From Ostrinia nubilalis (taxonomy: Eukaryota > Arthropoda > Insecta > Lepidoptera > Crambidae): a stretch of DNA of 64,000 nt. Positions 54,386 to 64,000 of this stretch are shown here, one piece after another. The position numbers and the translations under genes were made by a program. Numbering within the stretch: the first letter of the stretch is position 1; each line of letters starts with the position of its first letter. The notes under the pieces are model-generated. The model did no database searches and was not told the origin of the DNA. It saw only the letters and a list, made by a program, of their open reading frames with translations. The stretch lies in assembly GCF_963855985.1 (NCBI RefSeq), contig NC_087114.1:1265001-1329000 (forward strand), in the 5' to 3' direction.

Positions 54386-56165
54386 TAGTTTATAAATAAA
54401 ATATCATAATATAAATTGTTAAACTTACCTAATAAACAGCTTGATATTCGAATTGTTTTTTTTCTTGAATTAAAATTGTTGCTGAGTTTTGATAAATATT
54501 ATAATTTAATATGACGTAATTAAAAATAAGAAGGTTTTTCAATTTGTGTGTTCCATCTGGGTATTGAACCCAAGAATTAGTTATTGTTATCTATTGAAAG
54601 AAAGAAAATTCATTCAACTTTTTTTTTGTTTCTTTTCAATTTTATTCATTGAGTTAATTTTCGTTATTTTTTATTTAATTATTGATTTGTCTGTCTTGTA
54701 AACAAAAAAAATTATGACAATTATTTAATGTTTAAGTGTAAATAAATAGTTTCTCTCGCCCTTTTGCGGGTAGTTAAATTAGTATTTTTTGTGTAATTTA
54801 ATAAATTGGTTTATTTTATCGATAAAAATAAAGAAATCACTAAACTCAGCAACAATTTAAAATCTCGATTCAAAATTCGAACGCATCTCGAACTCGATCC
54901 TTGCATGTGTGTCATCTGTGAACAAACAAGGAAGATGTCAGACAATATGGAACAAGCAGATGTTTTTGAATTCTCAGAATCCTAGCAAAGGCATAACGGG
55001 TGGACGGTTTTGAATCGCAATTGTTCAATTCAATATTTAGACGCGTGAAATGTTTTTTTTTTTTGCAGAAATACAGAGTTTTGTTGTAAATTCGCCTCTA
55101 TTACTTAATGCTTATGACGCCACTGAGTTTAGTCACATGCTGTCGTACTGTACTGTGGATTGTTGCATAGATTCTATTGGATTGAATAGTTTGAAAAAAT
55201 AACAGCTGAGCGGACACGCGTTGCACATCTGCGCTAAAATTTGCAGCTTCACCGAAAATTTATTGTTATTTGATCGATTTCTTTTGCAGTTTTGCAAGTT
55301 ACTGCAAATATCGGACGCTGTGGGGAAGTACCTCTCACGTTCTGGTTAGTGCTGATTTGGGCTGATAAATATTTTTTATCAGTAACTTCAGTAGAGTGTT
55401 ATTTATGAAACCTACATAATCTACTTATTTTTAACTAATAAAACTCAGTCACCTTTTTGTCATAACATTATTATTCTGAATACTGATGGGTATTATTATA
55501 CGTTTACGTTTCCATATTGATAAGTTAAAACCCAGCAATCCCATTTCTCTCTAATAAGACAACAAAGCAAAAACCCACAATAAACAAAAAAAGCCACAGA
55601 CAAACGGAGTAACAAAAAACTGTCAAAATCAACGTTAAACAAAGTCGGCGATAAGTGCGTAACCTTCTTTAAAAAACGCTCCAAAAATACTGGCATAATT
55701 ACAAGCATTACTTTAGCCACGAAAAAAGGAAAAAGTAAATAGGACCGCGTCGACAAAGTGATAGCATCGTGCCCGGGCCCTTTTAATTAAAAAACTCTAA
55801 TTTCAAAAATGGCGCATTCGAAATTTTAACGGAGAACGAATATTTTTGAGACAAAAGTCCGCGATGGTTCCTTTCTGCTGTCTGCTCTCCATGTAGGTAA
55901 TTATTTGGATTGTTTGTGAGTGTATTGTGAGTTAATGATAATGAATTGTTAATGATTTATTTAAATGATGATAAATAAATTATCGCAATGTCTGTGCTCT
56001 TTTTACTCACGAGTAAACAGAGTTGTGGAATATTGATAAATAAATAGATGAGGTGTAAAGATCAAATTTGGCTCTGACAGAAAAAATATGGTAGCTAACA
56101 CTATTTTTTGACTTTTCATTTTACTATTTCTGTTGAATACTTTTAGAGATTTGATTTAAAAATAA
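54386..56165. other. Mostly unique AT-rich DNA
   Basis: A reversed B-box-like ATTGAACCCAAGAATT lies at 54565-54580. CpG-containing tracts occur near 55770-55850 (GCATCGTGCCCGGGCCC). No coding exon is supported. Confidence 0.4.
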
Positions 56166-56411
56166 TCCTACTAATATTACCTACCTATAAATGCGAAAGT
56201 TTGGATGTCTGGATGGATGTTTGTTTAAATGATGATAAATAAACTCTCTCACACGACTCTTTCACGCAAAAACTACTGAACGGATTTTGATGAAACTTTA
56301 CAGTATTATTATTTATATTAACCCAGAATAACATAATAGTTATAGGCTATAATTTATGACGATCTGTGACAAACTAAATTTCACGCGGGTGAAGCCGCGG
56401 GCAAAAGCTAG
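56166..56411 (+). mobile_element. Helitron-like element (GCGGGCAAAAGCTAGT end)
   Basis: Near ATCCTACTAATATTACCTAC at the left; GGGTGAAGCCGCGGGCAAAA and GCTAG before T at the right. The interior CAAAAACTACTGAACGGATT is typical. Confidence 0.65.
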
Positions 56412-59400
56412 TATTATTATAATTTAGGTTTTATTTTGTAAGTATCAAATAGGACTGCACATTCAATTTTAAAGGCATGTCAGTAATTTTCAATATTGAA
56501 ACTCCATCCAATTTTTTTAAAATCGAACATGCATTACGTCATCGACAATCGGCATGCCGATTATTCCATGCAACTGGCCGGCGAGAAAAAAGAAATAAAA
56601 AAATATAATTCCAAAAACTGACATCGGACGAACAGTGGAGCAAAAAATTCAATATTTCAAACGTCGAACGGGAAACGGCCACGATAAAAACGATAGGAAG
56701 CGCTGACCCCGCCGATAACGCTCGAATATACGAAATTCAAATTCAAATGACACTGGCTTCTTTTTAAATACGATTTGTAGTTGTTTTTTAATAAGGTTGC
56801 AATGAGAAATAGATACTTTTTAGGTCATTATTTTGTTTTTATTTGAAGAAGGGCTTGCTTTGGTTTGAGAAAAGAAAATTCACCATTAGGTTCCTAGATT
56901 TTGCCTGACAAACATAAGATATTGAATATTTTTAAAAACCGGTACGAAGTGCGCCGAATTGCGAAAAAATATTATTAAAATCTGATTTTCAAGTCTACAT
57001 TGCATTGGTTTGCGTGTTTTATTATGAATTTAACGTCAAAGTCAAAATAGGCACGACATTGTGTATTGATTGACTTATTACAGTTATATCAATCTATAAA
57101 TACTTATGCTAAACCACGAAAAATCCCTGTATCGTACGAATATGAAAGTTTCAGATTTCGTTATCTGATTTTGTATTTGAATGCGATTGTCCAAGGGGCG
57201 AAAGTTTTCCGCATTCTATAAGTTAGGCATAAATGTTTTGAATAAATGTTTGGCGATTCTGACTTTTGGCATTCTTTGACATGTTATTTGAGTTGGAATT
57301 TCTTTCAGAAGGTTAATAACGTCTTTGTGGTCCAGTTAGAGAATCATAAGAGGTTCTGGGTTTGATTCACATACATAGAACTCAACTTGGTGCAAAATCA
57401 CATGTGTAATTATATTTTCATCATCATTCATCAGTTTTTCTTTGTATACGCGTCTCCTTTTATTTAGCTCGTGGAAACCCCTTTAAATCAAAGGCAGTAT
57501 AATAAAGCTCGGATATGTAGGGTATAATAGAGTACCTACTTATAGAGAGAGTTAATTTTAAAATACAGCCAATTTAAGCTAAATATCCTTTAGTCATCAA
57601 AATCGAGCTTTCAATGGAAATCGAACATGCGACTTCCTGCAGTGCCTACCAAATTAAACCCATAATTCTGGCTACATCTCTATTGCCAACATGACAAAAA
57701 GTAAATTTCTTTGCTCGCAGTTCTCTTAAATGCTTAAAACACGTCTCTCATTACGGTCTTCCGGCCCTATCCTTTGTGCTACTTGAGTCTTCCTAGAAAA
57801 CTAATTGATTTAATAATTGCATTGAAAAGGGATTTTCCTTTGCACGGATGACGGTAAATCATGTTGTGGTATCTTATGACATTGAATTAGGTTCGCTTTT
57901 GGAACAATTAATAATATTTTGATATGCGTAGTGCATGGGAATTTGATCTGGATTGCGATAATTTTGTGGAGCTTCAAAAGCTGTCAATGTTTTGTCTTTG
58001 CCTATTTTTATTTTAAAAATAATCAGGATTTATAATCTGTATTTTTGTCATTTAAATTAAATCAAAATGCATTCTCTAAACGTTTTTTACGTCACTTCCT
58101 AAGTATTCCATTCCCAACGCACGTGTAAATTAAATGAAATTCAAATATAGGCCAGAGTACAATTGACAGCACATAGACTAAACATCTTTGCTGCAAAATA
58201 ACACTTAATACAACTGCTTAAGATACTCTATGTTTTTTATTAGGATTATATTTCGTATAAAAAACAGGAGCAAACAAAATCACTCACAACAACGACATTG
58301 TAAAGAACCCAGACAATACCGCGTTTATCGGTGATGACATCGCGCCATATTTGAATTTAAAATTCGAACTATTACAAGCGACGCTGCATTTAAATTTAAT
58401 CTTTGCACTTCACAAATAAGGTTTATATTCAAGCGAAAAAGTGCTCACGCATAATATAGTAGCTCTGAATAAGTCTTCGAATTTCAAATTTGTTGTGATT
58501 TTGAATTGTAAAATCAAGAGTATGTTTATGTCCCAGTTTTATTCTGTCATTTTATTTTTTTCCGTTTCAAGAATAGAACGTTTAAATTGATATTAAGTGC
58601 CAGTATTGGGAATAAATTGCATTGTTATCGGTAAACAGCTAAACAATGACATAAAGTAATGACTGGTGTCAGAAGTTTAACATAGAAAAATGTGACTTTA
58701 AACTGACATATTGTGCTAACTTTGTATAATAATTTTATACTCCTACCTGTTTAAAAAACTGTAAATTGTGCAAACATTAAAAATATATTTGTCTGTCTGA
58801 CAGCTCTACATTTGTACATATCCCTTTTTCTATATTTTTTTGTTATATTCAATGTTCCTGTGGCAAACCGAACCTCTTTGTTTTTGATATTTTTTATTTT
58901 TCTTTAAAAATTCTGTTTTTGACTGCTGTCTTGTTTGTAGTGTCTTAGCAACGGCACGAAACACGATATTTTTCACTCTTTTGCACAGCCAAACCTATCT
59001 GATCCCTCACTGTCCTCAACAGTTCCTTTTTTTCCTCTTTTTACTTATTAAATCAATCCTACTGTGATTACACAATGAAATAGGAATGTTAGGTACTTGC
59101 AACAATCCACCTAGGGCATGGGCCAAATGACGTCATCCTCTTAAAAATTGAGACGTGCGTTCCGATAATGTAGAGCGTACTTCGTAGTCGTAGAGGTTTA
59201 AAAATAGAACGCAATTTAAATGTTAAAGAACGTTCTTAAATCAAATTTTAAATTTTTAAACGTCATTCTGTTTCTATAGCAAAAAATTAAGAAAGAAAAC
59301 AAAGGTCAATCAAAATGCTTTTTAATCAATTTCGAGTTTTTAACCGAGAATTTATTCTAATTATGTATTTTTTATGTTTTTGTTATCAGTCCAGGTAATA

Positions 59401-59800
59401 ATATTCTCTTTTTCTAGTTATTAAATAGGAATACAGTCTCTCAACATAAAAGTGGGTACTTCCATAGTTAATCAACGAAATTCATGCTAGAATCAGCACT
59501 AAAGTCATCCCTAGATTTTAATTTGCCACTTCTAACCCCCATACGTAGTCATTAGCTGAAAACATGGACGTGTACTCTGCTAAATGGCCAAAATTACATT
59601 TGCGATCCATTAGCCTTTATCCTTTTACAAATAAAGCTCAAGTTTCTACACCCATTCCACTTACAATGTTGGTATTCGGACACGCTAACAAATGCCGCCT
59701 AAATGAGTGTTCAGCCACTACAAATAAGGTCCAAATTGATAGACTGGTGTTACATCGGGCTTTGGCAAATATGGTTTAGTCACACACTTTCGTTTGCGGT
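56412..59800. other. Long stretch of mostly unique DNA
   Basis: The longest nearly repeat-free part of the window. 56540-56720 (CATCGACAATCGGCATGCCG, AACGATAGGAAGCGCTGACC) is more complex than the rest. A reversed SINE-like B box (GGAAATCGAACATGC) lies at 57616-57631. No supported exon. Confidence 0.4.
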
Positions 59801-60010
59801 TGTGGGGGTCGTATATTGTAGGGATAAGGTCGATAATTGCTTACGTCATGGTTATGAAAGGTTGTTCAGTACGCATGCGCGGACGTCACACGAGGCGGGA
59901 GCGCGCGCGATTGGTTGCTTCCTGCCGCAAATTGAACGCCACGGATGTCCGTCTAGCGTTCCATTTTTGAGTTTTGAATTCGATTCGATATTAATTTTTG
60001 CCGTTCGGTT
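59801..60010. promoter_or_regulatory. CpG-rich promoter-like island
   Basis: Contains ACGCATGCGCGG (close to the NRF-1/ewg site), GGACGTCAC (CRE-like), and CGCGCGATTGGTTG (inverted CCAAT box) within about 60 bp. Such combinations are typical of broad promoters. No transcript is evident and orientation is unknown. Confidence 0.3.
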
Positions 60011-61401
60011 GGTACACGATGATGACTGTCGTTATGCCTAGGTTTTAAGTGGATAGCTAAATTTTAACGAGTCAAATCAAACGTTGCAATTTAAAATACA
60101 AACAAAATCTAAAATTGATGGCGCTGCCTCTATTTGAAACAAATAATATTAATAATGAACTTCTACTTTTGAATTTACTTACCTAAGTAGAGACATAAAG
60201 GCACAGCTTTAAGTTTTTTTAAATTACAAATATTGATGATAGAGCCTGCTGTATTTTACTTGCAGTACCCAATATCTTTTGGAGGTCTTTGACCAGTGGA
60301 CGTCATTAAAATTTGGCTAAAACGCACAAACTCTATCTAATCCAATAAGATCTACCTCCGTCCAATTTTCAAAATACATATAAGATGATAATATCATTTT
60401 ATCAAACTAACTACAAAAAATGTCATTTCCTCCATACTAATTTAATTTATTTAAACTGCCAAGATCAACTGCTTAAACTGTAAAACCTAATGCGCTAGTT
60501 TTAAATCAATGAAATATCGAGTTACCAACTCTACAAAATAAAAGAAATTACACTCCACGTTCTTAATCCGGGCACAGATTAAAAATCTTTATCTCCTGCC
60601 AGTACCAGCATCGAGGGTTGACAGCTCCGATAGCGCCGGAAGCGGTGAGATAGTTTCGCATTGTTGGCACGATTGCGGTCCGAAATGGACCCGCGCTTTT
60701 CTTTTTTTGAAATTGAAACTTGTTTAAAGAACATTCTGTGGAACTGATAATACAGAATTGCTGGGGGACGATGAAAATAATCTATTGTAGGAATAACATT
60801 TGTGTTATTTTAAATCACTGTAAAGGAACTTTTTTAAGCCTACTAGCAAAATTAACGAATTTAAATTTGACCACAAGTTTGTTAAGCTGAAATCTATGAA
60901 AAAAAGATATAATTTGAGGCATATCTTATTAGATAAAATTATGTACGATGAGATAGTAGGTAAATGAACTGATATTTGTTAAAACAAGTTGATAGCAGAA
61001 ACATTTTAGTAAGAAGTGAAGTTAGTAAATATGTAGGTACCTACTCGTAGATGGTATTTTAACTAAAAGATGGCAATTTTACGTCATAAAAGAATGAACT
61101 ACCTATGCAATGTGCTGTATACTTTGACACTTTCTTTTCACATGCTAGCATTTTTATTGTTACTAATAATTTAATATGTATGGATTGTTACATAAAACGA
61201 CTGAAACATTACGTTCAGTTAGTCAAAACAAAGTTCAACACAACGGTAGTTTGTTACATTGCTCCAATTAATGGTATTGACTTTAAAATAACGCCACAGC
61301 ACATGGTCGAATTTTCTCAGTATCGCCATGGCAGCTGTGTGTGAGATAAGAGGTAATAATATTATTATGGATCAGTTGACAACCTACTATCATGATTTCG
61401 A
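60011..61401. other. Mostly unique DNA
   Basis: Has an RTE-like remnant at about 60275-60325 (GACCAGTGGACGTCATTAAA) and a GC-richer block at 60590-60700 (CGATAGCGCCGGAAGCGGTG). No gene is supported. Confidence 0.4.
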
Positions 61402-61578
61402 GCCTTAACTTCGAACTCCTCCTATGTTCTTCTGATTAATTTCGTTGCGGGTCCAATGACAGTTTAACTTTCCCCCGGGACAAACTTGACCTTCACTGGT
61501 TGGGTTGTTGGCGGTCAAGCTGTAGATCCTGGCTACACAGGAGTTGCAGCGGTGGGAACGAGAGGTGGGAATAGCCTT
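61402..61578 (+). repeat. Dispersed repeat family G
   Basis: CCTTAACTTCGAACTCCTCC to GAACGAGAGGTGGGAATAG. The phrase CAGTATCGCCATGGCAGCTG occurs on both sides, at about 61319 and 61620, as a direct repeat bracketing it. Confidence 0.75.
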
Positions 61579-61863
61579 CATATCATGATGTCCAACACTG
61601 ACGTTTCAAAATTGTTGAACAGTATCGCCATGGCAGCTGTGTGTAAGATAAGAGATATGATTCACAGTCATCGGCCCGCATGTAGGGTGACATTTGAAAT
61701 GAAATTGGACATTTTGGAGCTCCACTTATGAGCAAAAGTAGTGCTTAAATAATTGTCAGCCATTATAGACATAATTTAGCTAGAAGAACAAAAAAAAGCC
61801 AAATCTCTACATGGTAATAAAACAAAGTCGCTCCCGTTGTCTGTGCGCTTAGATCTTTTAAAC

Positions 61864-62109
61864 CAGTGTTTTTCAACCTTTTTCATGACAACCCCCTAGT
61901 ATGAAAAAATATTTTGCGACCCCCTGACCGCTCGCTTTTTTTTCATGCATTTTTTAAGCTTACAAAAATGTTGTGAGGACCGAATTTTTTTAATCCATAC
62001 AACATTTAGTTATAATTAGATTTCGGATTAATCTAACTTCAAAACTTTACTATTTTTTTACGGAGGTAAGTAGCTTTTACGACCTCTCCCATCAGGTTGA
62101 AAAACAATG
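61864..62109. mobile_element. 246-bp hAT-like MITE with TTTAAAC duplication
   Basis: Left CAGTGTTTTTCAACCTTTTT and right GGTTGAAAAACAATG are inverted repeats of the hAT type (CAGNGTTTTTCAACC). TTTAAAC lies directly on both flanks, one base short of the usual 8-bp duplication. The ACCCCCTAG/GCGACCCCCTGA interior is typical of such elements. No transposase. Confidence 0.85.
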
Positions 62110-62127
62110 TTTAAACTAATAGCGTGT

Positions 62128-62262
62128 TACTATAATAAGTATGTATTTATTAAAAAGTATTTAAGTATGTTTATATCCGTGTTCTAGCCTAGCACCCATA
62201 GTTACAAACTTTGCTTAGTTTGGGACTAGAAGCGCAGTGTAAAATGTCCAAGGATATTTATA
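62128..62262 (+). mobile_element. tRNA-derived SINE family P, 3' half
   Basis: GTATTTAAGTATGTTTATAT, AAACTTTGCTTAGTTTGGGA and GTGTAAAATGTCCAAGGATA; the Pol III head is missing. Confidence 0.75.
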
Positions 62263-63300
62263 TTTATAGCTCACCTACGCAGTTTTGATGCAGTTTTTAG
62301 CAACAGATAATAATAGTGTTTCAAGAGGAATGTTTTTTATTTATTAATCTTTATTAAAGAAACATCCAGCCTTGTTTAATACGTAACAAACATGCGTAAT
62401 AATTTTATTAATAATGTTAAAACAACGAAATCGTTTAGATAATAAGACGTTTGTTCTGTTATCAGTTCATTGAAGTCAACCGTTCTTATTTGATAAATTA
62501 AAATGAGTCAATGACTGATTATGATAGTTTGCGTTTACTATAGTTAAACAATCATCAACATATTATTCAATTTTGCTAATTATTTTAGGCATTCAAACAC
62601 ATTTTAGAGTTTTTCATGCATAATGGCATTCTCTGCCAGGTAACCTTCAGGATAAATAGAAAATTAAGTTGATATTGTATTTAATACCAATGTAGTCAAT
62701 ATCATTAATAATGCATAAAAACTGCAAAAGAACAGTGTCATAAAATTAAGCTAAGTCTTTAGCAGTCACTTATCTATTATCCAAGACGACAGTTTTGTTT
62801 GAAAAATGTAAACTACCATGTTCATAATTTAAAAATGTTACTAAAACGGTTAAATTATGCCGCTTGAACGCTTTATATCAAGAAAAAAAAATCGACGCTG
62901 GCAAGAGGCATAGCATAGTCATTAAAAAAAAAAGAAAAAAGTCTACCCATCTAATTATTTCTCCGTCGTCCGGCAAAGACGTCAACGACATAATGCCAAA
63001 AACAATGCTGGCCGTTACTGCCACTGTTCCGCGTGCCATTAGCCCAGAATTGGGGTCAATTGCTGTTTGTCCATCGCACTCGTTAGGCGGCCATATTTGA
63101 AATAATTTGGATATGGAACGCGCGGGAAACGGCGGTTATGATCGGTTCGGGATGTGGACACGCTTTTATTGGGCTTTTGTGAAAATTGGGCACCTGAGGT
63201 GGTAAAAATTTTGCATTCTGTCTAGAATGTTTTAGGAAAACTGTGAGAATAAATACTTATGTAGTCTGTCAAGGACACGAATACGGGACTAGTCTAAATA
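62263..63300. other. Unique DNA with a GC-richer block
   Basis: 62960-63180 (CGTCCGGCAAAGACGTCAAC, CCAGAATTGGGGTCAATTGC, TTAGGCGGCCATATTTGAAA) has no repeat match and could be conserved non-coding DNA. No exon is supported. Confidence 0.4.
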
Positions 63301-63450
63301 ATTAGTCTAGAATCTTCTCAGCACTTGCCATAATAATATTTAATGTTTGTCTCGAAGGGCTGGTAGGGCCCAAAAGATAAGGATTTACTGTATTTGACGT
63401 TCATAAGTGCCATCAGTGGTCAAATTTGAATAAAACATTTTTGATTTTGA
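63301..63450 (+). mobile_element. LINE 3' end, degraded
   Basis: GAATCTTCTCAGCACTTGCC and GGGCTGGTAGGGCCCAAAAG, then GACGTTCATAAGTGCC and TTGAATAAAACATTTTTGA resemble the lepidopteran LINE ends at 18366 and 19765. Confidence 0.45.
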
Positions 63451-63955
63451 TTTTGAAATTCGTCTAGAGAGTAGTTTATAATTAAATTCTTGTTGCAATT
63501 GAAACAAGTTTCTGATGACTCTATAATTCACTATTTTGTGGAATAAAACACAAGGTTGGTACACTATATTCTAAAAGATAAAATTTCATCTCAATTGTAC
63601 ACAAAAATGAATCGCGTGGGCCAAAATGTCAATAAACTAACTAACCAATGTTTAATGTACAAATTAAATCATTTTCCTTATTAAAAACTTGCTAATAATA
63701 CGAAATAGCCACATAATTTTCAGCTATAGCGCTACCAAAAATTTATGAGAGCCGAAATGAGTAAATTCTACACATAAAATAATATTTTTATACTGGGTTA
63801 AGAGTAATAAGGTCTAGAAACAATTCACAGGAAAAATGGGAGCTATTTGGAATGAGGTTTTCCTTGTGCAAGTTTATCCTTACAGTATTTCTAGAATAGA
63901 ATAATTACTCGTATGTATGGACGATCAACTAATCAACCAAATAGCATTTTATTTA

Positions 63956-64000
63956 CGCCCGTATTCACTAACGATGCTTGCTTAAGTCAAGCAGAAAATC
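63956..64000 (+). mobile_element. MITE family 3, left end (cut by window edge)
   Basis: TTA at 63953-63955, then CGCCCGTATTCACTAACG and ATGCTTGCTTAAGTCAAGCA. The rest lies beyond 64000. Confidence 0.9.

Noticed and set aside
59703..60041. 112-codon open frame in a CpG-rich region
   Set aside because: The length is explained by GC content. No recognisable domain, no splice-site support, and a second frame overlaps it; treated as a possible promoter instead.

Overview
This is eukaryotic nuclear DNA, AT-rich and intron-bearing, almost certainly from a moth or butterfly (Lepidoptera). The evidence is the repeat content: many 5'-truncated copies of an RTE-clade LINE tail (reading like ...RKRTKVADIARRISKLKW...), tRNA-headed SINEs, Helitron-like elements that start TCTATACTAATATTA and end CTAG before a T, and many short inverted-repeat elements. 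Splice sites are GT..AG. The species cannot be fixed from the window.

The only host gene I can build with confidence is on the minus strand at the left edge. Seven coding exons between 4786 and 916 join in frame (305 complete codons plus 2 nt). They give a secreted protein with a signal peptide, a six-cysteine CLIP-like knot, a CUB domain and the start of a second CUB-like domain. The 3' part of the gene lies beyond position 1. Introns near its 5' end carry repeated copies of a CCATCTA...GAGTAG motif. A second, much weaker host candidate is a possible last exon on the minus strand at 36076-36043 (nine or ten codons and a stop after a good splice acceptor).

The rest, about 5-64 kb, is intergenic or intronic DNA. 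5-12 kb: foldback MITE, CR1/Jockey-like LINE ends, unclassified dispersed repeats, and a Helitron-like element with a (TGTC)13 run and about 134-bp internal tandem repeats. 12-30 kb: RTE tails, SINEs, LINE 3' ends and at least eight TIR elements. 30-35 kb: a 2119-bp element with perfect 35-bp TIRs and an ATAA target duplication, then a 1391-bp pogo-like element that has kept only the two ends of its transposase. 39.5-40.9 kb: a 1.4-kb giant foldback. 42-51 kb: more MITEs and several CTCF-like motifs. 53.9-61.4 kb: mostly unique DNA with several GC-rich islands, possibly regulatory. 61.4-64 kb: a dispersed repeat, a hAT-like MITE and the start of another MITE cut by the window edge.

No rRNA, intact tRNA gene, CRISPR array, bacterial operon or viral gene was seen. 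The most unusual items are the giant foldback (a possible hairpin-RNA source), the two DNA transposons with arrays of subterminal motifs, the TTA-flanked MITE family present eight times, and the CTCF-like motifs.
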